The notes under the pieces: model-generated
Seen by the model: the letters and a program-made list of their open reading frames with translations, nothing else
Told to the model about the DNA's origin: nothing
The model's database searches: none
Origin: Larus michahellis
Lineage: Eukaryota; Chordata; Aves; Charadriiformes; Laridae
DNA: 64,000 bases
Direction of reading: 5' to 3'
NCBI RefSeq assembly: GCF_964199755.1
Contig: NC_133910.1
Location: 9,295,711 to 9,359,710, forward strand
Shown here: positions 13,601 to 27,456 of the stretch, in pieces
Layout of the letters: each line of letters starts with the position of its first letter
Numbering within the stretch: position 1 is the first letter of the stretch
Translations under genes and position numbers: made by a program

Positions 13601-16600
13601 CTTCGTTGTTTGTCAAGCATTTTGATGGTATTCCTCTTGCTAAACCTTAAGCACCTAAACAGTAAGACAGACGCAAAAATTCATCTCATCATCTACTGAT
13701 GCTTGACGAGGGTGACCAGAAAACACTTGATCTAAGACATCAGAATGAACAGAGAAGACTCTGAGTGCTTATGAAAAGCTATTTCATTAGTACACAAATC
13801 ACAGTTAAAAGTAGAATGAAATGAAACCTTAGTTATCCACGCAATTACAAAACTATCTCTGCTCTTAATGACCTGAAGATGTACGGACAATTGCCTGTGG
13901 GACAGAAGACACAGCAGACGGAACACCTCTGGGATGACGGAATGAATGTGCTCCAAATAATCAAGTTTGGACAGTGACAATGGATGAGATCAAGTTTCAC
14001 TCTCTTGCAGGATAATTAAAGGCACATTCTGGCTCTCTCACATATTGCATTCAGAAAACAGCAGTATTTCTAAATTATCCCGTGTATTTACACATGTACA
14101 GGGTATAGTGGAAAGTCCTATTGAAAATCCTTAAGGGTTACACTGCAAAAGTCAGCATGAGTCCTGCTCAGAATGGATTGGTTTCTTGCTCACTACATGT
14201 CAAATTTATCCTCCTGATAATTATAAAACAACACCAAACACAAAATACATTATAAAAATATTCAGACTAAATCCTATTATGGGCAAAAAGAGTCTTCCCT
14301 CTAGAAAAAAAAAAATCAGGAAAATAAATAAGGAGTTCAACCAAGAAAGAAAGAAAAGCAGTGAAAAATTAAGCAGAGTAGTAACAAGCATGACAATTTC
14401 CCTCTGTGAGATACCTTTAGAAAAGCTGCCAGAAGGTAATTCTTCTGCAGATCTCAAATTCAAACAAGCATTTTGGTTACAGACATGAGCGGGCGCTGCT
14501 GCAATTTAAACCCTGGTTTCACTCAGCCACAGCACATGCCTGAATGTGAAGGAAAGATGGGAACGGAAGATGGAAAGAAAAAGGACAACAGGAGCCGTTA
14601 AATGATAGGTGAAGCTGGCTTTTCCAGCTGACAGAGAAGGAAAATAAAATTAGTTATCTCATGCACTGTTTTTGGTTTATCATGCTCTGGAGGGGGTGGT
14701 ATTTGGTGCTGTACAAAGAAAGAACCACTATCACGAGTGGCTCGGGAAAGGAGGAGGTCTCCCCTGCACTACAGACTGCGTTGTAATGCAGCAGCATTAC
14801 AGACAGGAGAAAGAATTATTATTAGAAACAGCAAGTGGGCACAGCAAAGGGAGGAATATAGCTACTGACATCGCCCTTTCCTCAGGGACTGCTCGGCTCC
14901 AAGTGAAAAATATAAATAAAATGCAACCAGCAGTACATCCACAATGTGGAGACCTCTCCTTCTCTTTGATACTAGAAGGAGCCCACAGATCTATGCTCCT
15001 CTTCTGCAGACAGACAGTTCTCCCAGTTTTGACAGCCCAGCTGTACCAGAAATATCACCTACTTAATATTTCGTGCTTTTTGCTTTCTTTCATGCAAAAT
15101 AAACTGTTGGGCTGTTTTGAGTGACTTTTTTTTCTTTTTTTTTCTTAAGGAGCACACATAAAAAAAATGATCCCCAGAGTCTGCAAAAGGAGACGCTGAA
15201 ACATTGGTTTAAAAGACTGGTAAAATAAGTCAGAAAATGGTGACTTCCAGCAGACCTTATTATTCTCTCAAAGATTTTGCCAACTCCTCAGGCCATACAA
15301 GGCAGAAAAATTGTGCTAGCCAAGCGCTGCACTTGGCGTGACGGGTTCTTTCCAACGCACCCTCAGATCACACAATTCCAGGTTTCCTTGGTACAATACA
15401 GGAATAGATTTTACAAATTCATCCTGTTGCAGCACGCAGGGCAGAGGGGCATCCCAGAGAATGGCAGAACTATGCAAAGCAGTTGGAGCTGAAAGGCAGC
15501 AGGACAAAGGGTATGGGAACAGATGAAAGTTTCACGATGCTGGCCAGTATTTTTAAAGTTATGTGTCACTTACATCACACACGTTTCCACTTCCCTGTGG
15601 TTTGCCGTCTTTTGGCTAAGGTTTTCCAGGCTCAGCTGGAAGGGAAAAAGAGCGCTGAAGTCAATGGCATGCAGTCCCTACTGGCCCTGTGCTCAGTAGG
15701 ACTCAGGCCTGTAAAGCAAGGCACGCTTTGTGAATGGTGGAAGAATACTCTGGTTCGAGGAAATCAAGCTGACAATGGAAGTCAAGCATAGATATGTGAA
15801 ATAATTGTACCACGTGCACACCTTCTCAGCCAGATTTATTACTTAGCCAGGATCACTACAACCTGCCATTCAGTTGCCTGGTAGAAGGTGGTCGTAACTT
15901 CCCACTGTACACTGACAAGGGAACAAAACCTCACTGCACAGAAAACGAGGTGGTACCGTAACTGTCTGGCATACTGTACAGGCGGCAGTTAGGAACGTAC
16001 GAACTGTCGAGTAAGGACAGGTAGAATCAGGGGCAGTCTCCCAGAGCTGCATAGCAGGGTTGGCTGGATGCGGAACCTTGACCTCCTGACAGAGCATTTG
16101 TACATACAACTCTACTGTCTTTAAGCCATCACTGCGGCTTGGTTGTGGAATCCTCAGGGTCTCCTGCCTTCCAGTCAAGCCAGACAGCCTCCTCATGTGA
16201 GTATTCAGAGGATAAAAGCTGTGAGTACCTAGTAGCAGAGCTTTATCTACTTCACCTAAATGGTCAATTGAAAGAACAACCCCCTTCTCACTACAGCATC
16301 AGCATTAGACTTAAAATTCTCATGTTGTACGACTAGATGCAAACAATCTCATTACAAAGGCTTTAGCAGCACATTTGTTCTGTCTGGTATTTTACCCAGG
16401 AAATCAGAGTCCATACTACTGAACACAAGGAGCGTGGAGTAAGGATACTTCACATACATAATATACAACCTGTCTTTCTTCCTTCAAAACTAGAAGAATT
16501 TAGTCTTAAATCTTTAGACATTTATACTTTAAACTATCACATTCACAAAAAATCATATGATTTTCTAAGTATGAGCACAAGCGTATCTTCCAGAAGCAAC

Positions 16601-19600
16601 TCTTCCAAAAATCAGAACACGTCACTTGTGTCATTTAACAGGTGACTTTATGCACTTTACAATACTGATCTCCATGGTGTTCCAGCCTTCCAAAGATAAA
16701 GTTTGGATGTTAAACGCTCTGACTATGCCCAAGAACAAATTTATTACAATGCAGAGAACTGATCAATGTGACCCAGTGAAGTTTCTTGGCTAAAATTAGA
16801 ACGAGAATCGGTATTTTATTTCAGGCTCCAGTCGTTTTCATTACTGAGCCTTCAGTTCCGTCCCTTAAATAACCCATACACAACCTTCTGAACAGGACAG
16901 CAGCTACAAATCTAACAGGACACTCCAGGATGGTTAATGTTGGGGATGAGGATTGGAGGGAGAGGAAGAGCACTCTCTTTTTTGGAAGAAATGCTCTTGT
17001 TTTTTAAACCCACCCAGCTGCAGACAGCAAACTGCAAACCAAGCAGTGAGCTAGGGGGGGTCGACTATATTGATTAACCTTTAGCCTGAGAATCAGAACT
17101 TTCTGTGACAGATGTAATACAGAACAGTTAACTGCTGCATCAACTACAAGCCCTGAACTCTTGCTGATCTAGAGTTTCATTGCTTCCATCAAATACAATT
17201 GGCTTGGGGTTTACAGGTGAGGCTCTGATTACTGTTAAAATTCTGGAGTTGAGCAGGAAGCATGTGCTTAGACACGTGAACTAATGGTTGGGGTAAGTGA
17301 TGGCTGCATCCTGATTCACAGCTTCATGGATAGTTTTACCATTTTAATGAGGATATCACAGCACAGAAATATAAACTCTGTTTTTCAAATGCTTCCCACT
17401 CCTTAGTTAGAGAAGAAAGTGGTAACCAAAAAAGCAAAAGCAAACATACTTTCTACATCTATCTTGATACAGGAATTTCTCCCAACTAAGATGTTATTAG
17501 AACTGTTCTTCACAGAAATGAATGATGGAAAATACATTCCAATCTATCAAGATTTTAAAGATCTCGAACCCTGAGTCACAGAGACCAGGCCTCTCTTCAG
17601 TTTTCATCCTGACACATCTGCTGCAGCAGCACTGCCAAAAGAGGACATGATGTAAAGCCAGATGCCCAGTTGGTATCTATTTCTTATCTGCAAATGAATA
17701 GTACAGATAAAACTAAAGTCTTGATCATTCATACCCAAAGCCTAGTACCATCATGTCTCAAGTCTCTACCAAGAAACATCTGATCTTGCCTTCGTCAAGC
17801 AAGATGTCTACCTTTTCTTCTGCAGACTGCCATACTTGCCTCTTGTGTTTTCTTTCAAAGCTATACTGCACGTCTTGGGAAACCTATCTGTGTGTTCCCA
17901 TGTGATCTGCTCAGAGTGCTAGTCCTGACAGAGCCTCAGACAACACAAAATTAATTAGAACCCAAATTCATTCCTCTCACCATAATACCTAATTCTCTAT
18001 TGAAAGCCACTGTCCTGAAGTTCCTGAGACACCACTTGGTTCTATTCACGAAACACTGAAATAAATAGATAACAAACACCCATACATACAGGCTCGTAGG
18101 CACCGAAAGCTTCACAAATTGCTTCCCTACTTCAGAGGGAACAGCAAGGAGCAGTTATGTATCTGACTATTTCTTTATAAAATACATGGGGGGGAAAAAA
18201 GGATGTCTTTATTATTCCAAGCTTTTTAGTAAAAGTTGGAACCAAACACAGACATTTCTCATCCCCAACCACTGTTCACCTCAGGGCACGTCTGCACTGC
18301 AGTAGCTGCAGCTCTTCCAGACGTACCAAGCTCCTTTTACAGTAGGACGCTGCAGGAGGCATCTCTGCGCAGGCTACGAAAGCGCTGCTGGGCTCTGGCG
18401 GGGTCTGCAGCCCAGGAGGACAGCAGTACCCGGGTCTCGCTTAAAGAACCAATAGATTGTTCCTGTACCATCTCCGCTCACTGCTGTATAAACGTGCACA
18501 CAGAATACACAACGAAAAGGACTTGGGCAGAGCCCAGGCTTCGGAGACATTTTTTGTTTGAATGCCACAATAAAAAGCAACTTACAGTGTAACTTAAGAA
18601 AAAAGTAGCTATTTTATTTAGCTGATAATGCTGGTCAAATGGTGTTCTCTCTGCCTGGATGTTTGCTTATTTCAAAAGGGCACTAAGGAGAAATGCAGCA
18701 TGAACTAGGGGGGTGCATAACTTCTGTTTTGTAAACGTTACCATGTGGCTGACTGAAAATCACCTGCAAATGCAACTAGTTCTACTGCAATTGGGAATTC
18801 ACCAAGAAATTTTTTTTCTTACCATTTTACAGCTAACCTGCAGAAGCAGAAGATTAAGCAAGAGGGAAAACATTTTAAAAAAAAACCAACAAAAATACAA
18901 ACCCAACTGAGCCTGTGACACTAGCCCAGACATTTCTGTGCGAACAGTCATACTCTCTTTTACAGAGGGAGGAAGCCAGGCCCCACACCGACCTGCATGT
19001 GGCCCTGCTGAGCTTTCCCTACCCATCACAATAACCCCAGCAACGGGAACTGCTTCACCTGTCCAGGGCTCCATGCACACGGACTGGCTGGCCAGATGCC
19101 TCCTACAAACTGTTAACGACTCTCTTCTGCCTCTCTTTCCTTTTAATAGAGGCACTAAACAGGTCCCTCTCCTTCCGCTCCCTTTGAGATTTGTGAACGT
19201 TATTGGCTAGATAATCTTCAGGACCTTTCTCCCTACGGCAACACTTGTTACATCGGACAAGTGATTTAAAAGCTGCCTGGAGAAGAATTAAAAAGAGGAA
19301 GCCTGACTGTGCATCTGCATAAACTTTGTTTCCTAAATGGGGAAAGAGAATAGATAAGAAAACAAGGTAAAAACACGCACACGATTCTCCGGATGCACGC
19401 TGCTATAGCAGGTAGAAGTGACAGACAGCAGGCACAGAGTTATACAAGAATTTTATTTTATTACCGCAGACTGAAAGCTTAATACTTTCACATGAACGTG
19501 TAGTTCGTTCCTCAGCATATCAGAGTAGAAGATTTGCGAACACTGTCTCATATTAAGACCCCAGAGTTAACGTGAGCTGACACCTCTGCATTACCTTGGA

Positions 19601-22600
19601 CATCTCAGCAGAACAGTCTCAAGACTTCCTGTAGTGAAACAGTCAACACCACAAATTCAACTCCATTCTGAGTCAAAAGAGTTTGAATATCCAGCATGTA
19701 GCACCAGTCCTATTATTTTAGCTTCAAATAAGCTCTTATTCTATAGAATCAGACTTTTCATTTGGTTTACAAGTCTTTAAAAATCCTTTTACTGCTTAAA
19801 GCACACCACTCTCTATCCAGAACTGCAGCTTTGGCATCTTTTCTCACAGAACAACGCAGAGCTGCTCATTAACATCATACAACAGAGACAGTGTTGTCCC
19901 TTCCTGCCTTCTGCATGGAGACCATCTAAGCCACACCTTACCAGCAGACTCTTCCAAATTCACTATGGGCGACTAACTTTAAATACAAGAGACATGATAT
20001 CACCATGGGATGCACGTGGCCTTTTTCAATTACCTTCATAACACAAAACTTTTGCTTCTCTTCTTTATGTTTCTGCCACTGGCAATTTGTTCCACCTTTG
20101 TCCATTCTGCGCCCTCTGTGATCCCTCTTTCACTGCAGTTCATGACCTTTTGTGTATAGGGTGAACGAAGGGCAAAGGCTAAAAATGTCATCACAGTTGG
20201 GCCTCTGCTCTTCTACTGACTTAACTAGTTTGCTGCTAAAAACGAGCTCAAGCTCAAAGTCAGACCAAGGCAGAGTTTCTGGGTCATCGGAGTCCAGGAA
20301 TCCCCAGAAGACAGTTCAGAAGCAACGTGGAAGAGGATGCAAGTGTTTCCTTTCATCCCAATTCAAATCATGAATCTGTCATGGTGCCTGCATACCACCT
20401 ACATGGTACTTAGTTGTCATTTGCATTGTATGAAAGAGCAATAGAAAAAAAGAACATCAGGCTCGCTTACTCTTGGCAGGGGTGGGAGGGGAAGAAGGGA
20501 GATAGAAAAACACCATCAGCTGCCGCGGGCTGAGCTGTGTGTATTTACATTTCACAAGCTAAACTATTTAGTGGTTTATTTACACACAATGTTCTTGGAG
20601 CAGCTAAAATGCCAGTTGTGTTTTATCTTGATTTTATGGCAATGCACATAAGCCACAAAATCATAGGAAGAGTCTGCAAATGAGATATGAACCTTGTACA
20701 TCTGGAAAAGCACGTAAGCCACTGTGAGAAGAGAGAAAGATTTTGGAAGCACAGGCACAACAAGGGTTGAAAAGCATTAGTTATGACAAGACACCAAAAT
20801 ACAACCCAGGGACTCGAAAGCAATGATCAAGTCACAATACAACAGTTCACGCTGCAGGGATCACACATCCCACTACAACTCTCATCGCCAAGTCAACCTA
20901 CAGCGAGGCATACCGGGGCCTCAGGTCTCCCCGGGCTGCCCTCCATGTTAGCGTGAGGAGGGAATTGCAGTCAGCTCCATTTTATGCACATTCGATGGCA
21001 AGACGCCAACACAACTGTTGACTGAGCCAAATCTGGGCCCCCTTGAACTAAGCCATCACCTAAAGCAGGGCGGAAAAGCACATGCCTCTCGCATCTAGAG
21101 CGGCCAAGTTCCTGAAAAGCATCTGAGTTACAAGATAGATTTTTTTTTTTCTTTCTTTCTTTCCTCAGAAAACGACTGATGTTTTAACTCTTTGATGTAC
21201 ACTAATGAATTCAAAACTGAATGGTTGCTGTACAACATAGCTTGATGTAAATGTGATGGGGAAACTTCTTTCTAGCAAGTCAAATTATTTATTAGATGGC
21301 CCAAATGGCAGTTCAGGCCAGCGTCGATCTGGAGGGCAGTTATCATCATGCTTGCATCTTGTTAGCATTCTCAGCCAAGGTGTCAGTGGCCGCTTTCCAA
21401 CTGGAAACTCACTCTGACAAAAGAGAATGCAGTACAAGCTGGGGAAAGCTTTTTGATGAGTTCAGTTCACTTCTTCCCTCCGAACTGGTGTTTGGCGGTA
21501 CACTGGCAGCAAGCTCGGGAATTGCATGGAGAGCGTCATTGCTCTGGGAATTCACCCTCCTAGGCAGGAGCTGCTCCTGGACCGTTCCTCTGCCACACAG
21601 CAGAGAAATCCCTCTGCTGACTTCTGCTTTAATTATATTTAAGAAATTCCGCTTCTAGCCTGTGTTCCATTATAATAATAGCAATAATTAAAAATACTTC
21701 AAACGATGACTCCTCTAAACCTGCTGTTCCATCCAGGCTTTTTGGCATCGCACACTTCCTTTCTTGACTGACATCCTCAGGGAACGATTGATGGTTATTC
21801 TATTCTACTCCTGTTGCAGGGCTGTACTGCGCTCTCTCAGCACATGTAAACTGCTAGGTAGTATTTGTGTTGGCAACTAACTTACATACTTTATAGAAAC
21901 AGACCTCTATTTGACCCTCCAATCCAGCTCCCACACACAATTTGGTCCACTCCTTTAAACTGCTTCTTTCTGCTGCAACACATACCCCGTTCCATATCTC
22001 TGTTTCTAAACTACATATACAGAACAGAGCTTATGTGCTTAAAGAGAGCTACTCGGCTACAAAAAGCCAAGCCTGCGGAATGTCCTTATACAAGAATATA
22101 AAAGAAAATTAATATATAACTTGCACGTACAGGTCCTGGTTTTCCTTCTACAAAGATTGCTCCAACCGAACATTTCTATGAAAAAAACCGACAAAAAGGT
22201 CCACGAAAAAAGGTATCAACACACAGATTTCTGTGATAAGACTCCAATAGCTGTATCATGCTTTGGGGGCCTAGAGGGGGTGTTGCCTTTTTTTTGTTTA
22301 AAATACAGTTAAGTTTTAGCTATTCAGGTAGGCATCATCTCAGAATAGATGTTCACACCAGAACTCTTCCTTCCTTGCCCAAAGCACACCATGCATAATA
22401 AAACATAAGCCAACAAAGTAATCTGTCCACGTAACCAAATGAATTCCCACAACCCATTTATACCGCGGCAGTTTATCAACAACTCCATTTAAAGCACACA
22501 GAGCTAAACCAGAATAAAAGTGATGCAAAAAGAGGTGAAATCTGACTGGCAGAGGCCATGGCGAGCGCAGCTGCAGTGGGAGCGGGGGACTGTGCAGTCA

Positions 22601-24862
22601 CATCATGTGACAGCAGCGGCGCTGGCAGCAGAGGAGGGAGAGCTACAGCCCCCGTCCTCCCACCTTCCCAAATCTGAGCCTCCATCGCAACATTACGGAC
22701 AACACAACCTCATTGCAATGCAGAACTGACTCAGGGTATAAAAGTCTCAGTGTTTTGATTTATTGTTCTCCATTTTTATTATTTCCCTCCACCAAATAAA
22801 ACAGTAACACAGAAACGAATAAGAATACAGGCAAGCCATGTATTCCTCCCACTGCTAGGCACTTTCAGTATTTTATCACTTGTAGATCTAGTTTCTCAAG
22901 TGAGCATGGTGAACATAGAACACGGTGCTGTTGTTTGCATCATTCTTACATGTAGAGCTTAGCCCAAATAGTCATCCTTGTGATAAAAATCTTCCAATGC
23001 TCACAAGGGACATGGAAGGGCCAATTGAATTTTGATACTATATTGCACCTGTATTTCAAGATAAAATGACCACAATCTCCTTTGTAGCACAGCAAAATAT
23101 TTCTTCTCTCCGTATAGTTTCTATGAATGGTTTTTATATTTTCTGTAGCAAAGTACCTGGCTATCACATTTGTGTATGCTATCTGCATTATTTTGGCAGC
23201 CCAGAATGATTAGAGAATTATGCTCTTTGCACGAGTAAGTGACTCATTGTTTCTTTCATTTAACATAAATTGTGATCCAGTTTATCAAAACATCTTAAAA
23301 GAGACTCACTTATCTGATTTGAAAACAAAGCATCTCTTTTTCTAGGAACATGATCTACAGTCAGGTGTCACGCTTTGTAATTGCTCCCTCAACAGCCTGA
23401 GCAAGGGAAGTTACAACCGTTACACAACAGGGTTCACACCAGGCGAGAAGATGCACCGGGCAGTCACCGCATTTGCCCACTTTCACAGCAAGATCCACAC
23501 CAGGATGATGATCTATGATTTCTGAAGCTTGCTACCAACACTGCGGTTCTGGTGCTCGCAGGAACGGTGGGAGAGCATACGTGTGCTGGAAGACTCACTT
23601 CTACTAGCATTTTAGTCCAACGCTGCTGTTTTGCATTACCTTAGACAAGATGCTGAGAATTATGGATTGCATTTGGACAGCTCTTGCAAAAACTAGTGAT
23701 TTTTTATATTAAGGGATCCATTTTGTAGGTTGGAGGACTAGAATTGCTTAGCCGAGACACAGCTTAAGCAAGCAAGCTTGGCGCCTCGTTATTAAATTAC
23801 AGAAGTGCAACTCAGACTTTGACAAAAACAGGTCCTATTCTGTAGTGGGGGATTAGACCTGGACTCTGAAAACCTGCAGTCTTGATCCTAGATGTTTTAT
23901 CTGGGGCAGCTTTTGGTTACTGACATTATTATAGCCAGTAGCGGACAAGAAATCTGGGGTGATGACAACACATAACAATCATCCTGCTTCTATCCCCAAG
24001 GGCATTTCACATCACCTATTGTCCAAAGCATTTCTCAGCACAAAACAAAAATTTGGTAAAGGAGGAGTTGCTGAGATAAAAGTTTAAAATCAGAACAAAT
24101 CCATGATGATTCCGTTGAACTCGCAGTTTGGACGTCAAGCCGTGCACCGACAGTTCTTGTAAAACCCAGCAACATTTCACCTGAAAGGATTCATTTGCTG
24201 ATGCAGAAATGCAGGTACCTGTCCAAGGCATGCTGAACACCTACAGCTGCCCCAGCTGGGAGAGGCAGGGTGGCAAGAGGGATGGTAACATATCGAATGG
24301 AGAAGTTAATAAAGAGGGGGCCGTTTTCATAATTACTGCAGTTACGCCGCGAATCCAGGCCTAGGCAGAAAACGTGCCACATCGCATTTCTCCTCTCCAT
24401 TAGCGGCGAAGGCAGTGGTGGGCACGGCTCCGTGTGCCCAGGCTGAGGGCCTCGGCAGCCTCCACCGCCATCGCCACCCGGCACAGGGCACAGACCTCCC
24501 GGACAACCTGCGGCTCTGCCCCGAAGGCGCCCGCCCCGCCGCCGGGAGATGCCCACCGGGAGGGGATGCTCGGCGCAGCCCCGGCCACCCCCGCCCACAC
24601 CTGCCGCGCTGCCCGCTCCCGCCATACCTGGGCCTCCTCTTGCGGCAGGGCTTCTCCGCTGGGCCTGGAGCTCTGCGGGGGCGAGACAGCGGTGAGGGGC
24701 GCGCCGCCGCCGGGCCTGCCCTGAGCCGCCCGCCGCCGCTCCCGCCCGCCCGCGCCGCCGCCCCGCCCGCGCCCCGCGCCCGCCCGCGCTGCCGCTCCGC
24801 CCCCCGCACCTGGAGGCCGGGCCGGTGCGGGGCAGGCGCTGCCGGGCGGCTCCTCTCACCAT
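1555..24862 (-). CDS. SCAI: SCAI, suppressor of cancer cell invasion (5' part, six coding exons)
   Basis: SCAI is a nuclear cofactor reported to bind MRTF-A (MKL1)/SRF and repress beta1-integrin transcription, and to act with 53BP1 in double-strand break repair. Six minus-strand exons join in frame: 24862-24810, 24672-24628, 10702-10571, 3035-2940, 2313-2227 and 1653-1555. All have AG/GT borders, and every junction in the window is in phase 2. The joined 170-codon N-terminal part follows human SCAI closely: start MVRGAARQRLPR, basic segment EKPCRKRRPR, then TEFALKEIMSSGGAEDD, DLPQYGQKQWQSYFGRT, YGLKRWQIGEIASK and SETSYLNEAFSFYSAIRQ. This covers the basic N-terminus and the start of the conserved SCAI domain. 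Exons 1-2 are less conserved and GC-rich, as in other vertebrates. The 3' exons lie left of the window. The 5' end faces RPL35 across a shared CpG island. Confidence 0.96.
1654..2226 (-). other. SCAI: SCAI intron 5
   Basis: A 573-nt intron between two conserved exons. Plus-strand open frames here are not supported by any homology; I see nothing else in it. Confidence 0.9.
2227..2313 (-). CDS. SCAI: SCAI coding exon 5
   Basis: An 87-nt exon with donor GTAAGT. It encodes QVLDNRYGLKRWQIGEIASK and then IGQLYYHY, matching human SCAI at essentially every position. Phase 2 at both ends. Confidence 0.97.
2314..2939 (-). other. SCAI: SCAI intron 4
   Basis: A 626-nt intron. It contains a short (AC)n run near 2,467-2,480. 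The 149- and 190-codon plus-strand open frames here overlap exon 5 on the opposite strand and have no codon-level support. Confidence 0.9.
2940..3035 (-). CDS. SCAI: SCAI coding exon 4
   Basis: A 96-nt exon with acceptor ctgttgcag and donor GTAAGG. It encodes DLPQYGQKQWQSYFGRTFDV followed by YTKLWKFQQQH, identical or nearly so to human SCAI. Confidence 0.97.
3036..10570 (-). other. SCAI: SCAI intron 3
   Basis: A 7.5-kb AT-rich intron. I see a T13 run at 10,158-10,170 and short homopolymers, but no recognisable exon, RNA gene or transposon. Small open frames here (for example 102-114 codons at 3.8 and 7.3-7.7 kb) show no family features. Confidence 0.85.
10571..10702 (-). CDS. SCAI: SCAI coding exon 3
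   Basis: A 132-nt exon with acceptor cttcatag and donor GTTAGT. It encodes TEFALKEIMSSGGAEDDIPQ, then AERKTVTDFCYLLDKSKQLF and NGL. This is the start of the strongly conserved part of SCAI. Phase 2 at both ends. Confidence 0.97.
10703..24627 (-). other. SCAI: SCAI intron 2
   Basis: A 13.9-kb, mostly AT-rich intron. It holds a pyrimidine simple repeat (T-run plus CTTT units, 21,140-21,164), a short (TG)n near 13,149, and a GC-richer island at about 22,550-22,680 with a palindromic E-box. No nested gene is recognised. The last ~250 nt next to exon 2 belong to the CpG island. Confidence 0.85.
22597..22611. promoter_or_regulatory. Palindromic E-box (M-box type) in SCAI intron 2
   Basis: GTCACATCATGTGAC is a perfect inverted repeat around one base and contains TCATGTGA, the MITF/TFE-type E-box. 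It lies in a short GC-rich block (about 22,550-22,680) inside an otherwise AT-rich intron. The regulatory role is inferred only. Confidence 0.25.
24628..24672 (-). CDS. SCAI: SCAI coding exon 2
   Basis: A 45-nt exon with acceptor ccccgcag and donor GTATGG. It encodes APGPAEKPCRKRRP flanked by split Arg codons. The basic EKPCRKRRPR segment matches EKPPRKRRSR of human SCAI. Separated from exon 1 by a 137-nt GC-rich intron. Confidence 0.9.
24810..24862 (-). CDS. SCAI: SCAI coding exon 1 (start codon)
   Basis: A 53-nt coding part, MVRGAARQRLPRTGPAS plus two bases, ending at donor GTGCGG. The start was chosen because MVRGA matches the human N-terminus and the frame joins exon 2 correctly. The 5' UTR is not delimited. 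Confidence 0.9.
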
Positions 24863-25629
24863 CCGCGCCGCCTCCGCCAGCTCCCAGGCAGAGCCGCCAG
24901 CGCCGCCGCCGAGGCTCCGGCTGCGCCGAGTGCGGCTGCCGCCTCACGCTAGTCTGGGCCGGCTTCGCCCCGCCCCCGCCCCCTCTGATTGGAGGAGCGC
25001 CCGGGCTCACGGCGAGGGCGCGCTCTGATTGGCGGCGCAGGCCGTCAATCGGGAGACCCCCCCGGCCCTCCCGCTCGGGGCCGCTGAGGCACGGCGCGGC
25101 TACCTGGATACGGCGGGTGGTGGCGCCACCGCGCGGGGAAGTCCGGCCTATCCCGCCGCCCCGGACCCAGCTCGGCCCGGCCCGCCGGGCCACCTGCGCG
25201 CACGGCCCTGCTCCGGTCCCGCTCCGCCGCCGCTCCCGCCCCGCCCGCCGTCACGTCCCCACCGCTGCCGGGGTAAGAGTGCCGCACCTCGGCCAGCACC
25301 AGAACACCAGCCCCGCTCTCACAGGGCTCCAGCGGCGGGAAGAGCAGGCGACAGCAGCACCGAGCCGCCGCGGCAGAGCGGCGCGGAGCAGCCCCTCGTC
25401 TCCCGCGGGGCCGCAGCCCCCCTGCCCCGGGGCCGGCGGCACTGCCCCGCCGCCTGCCTGTCAGCGCCCCCCGCCGCTACCACCGCGCTGCCCGCGGGGG
25501 GTGCGCAGCGCGTAGGCTCCTCCCCCCGCCCGGCCGCGGATTGGTAGGCTCCGTCCGGCAGCGCCCCCCGCGTCCTGTCCCCGCGCGGCTTCCGTCCTTT
25601 CCGGCCTGAGCCGCGCAGCTGCCGCCATC
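24863..25629. promoter_or_regulatory. Bidirectional SCAI/RPL35 promoter
   Basis: Only 767 bp separate the divergent start codons. The interval contains three inverted CCAAT boxes (ATTGG cores at about 24,988, 25,028 and 25,540), GC boxes near 24,969-24,983, and a polypyrimidine TCT-type initiator at about 25,595-25,602 that fits a ribosomal-protein transcription start. The CCAAT box at 25,540 lies about 55 bp upstream of that initiator. NF-Y and Sp1 occupancy are inferred from motifs only. Confidence 0.75.
25595..25602 (+). promoter_or_regulatory. RPL35: RPL35 TCT initiator / 5'-TOP start
   Basis: TCCTTTCC fits the pyrimidine-rich TCT initiator of ribosomal protein genes, which produces a 5'-TOP mRNA whose translation is controlled by mTOR and LARP1. 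Starting here would give a 5' UTR of roughly 33 nt. The exact start base cannot be fixed from sequence. Confidence 0.55.
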
Positions 25630-27402
<1,773 letters not shown>

Positions 27403-27450
27403 AACTGCAGTGTGCCGCAAGTTCTTAATTATATTGGCTGAGTATGTCTC

Positions 27451-27456
27451 ATTAAA
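27451..27456 (+). terminator. RPL35: RPL35 poly(A) signal ATTAAA
   Basis: ATTAAA lies 49 nt after the stop codon and is followed by a GT/T-rich stretch (about 27,480-27,500). This gives the short 3' UTR typical of ribosomal protein mRNAs. Cleavage is expected near 27,470-27,480. Confidence 0.75.

Noticed and set aside
23401-23525. Zinc-finger-like string (PGEKMHRA...HFHSKIHTR) in SCAI intron 2
   Set aside because: It superficially resembles a C2H2 linker, but no cysteine pair or spacing fits and only one unit is present.
24415-25515. A 366-codon plus-strand frame and a 283-codon minus-strand frame at the SCAI/RPL35 promoter
   Set aside because: Arg/Pro/Ala-rich CpG-island shadows; only the short SCAI exon segments inside the minus-strand frames are real.
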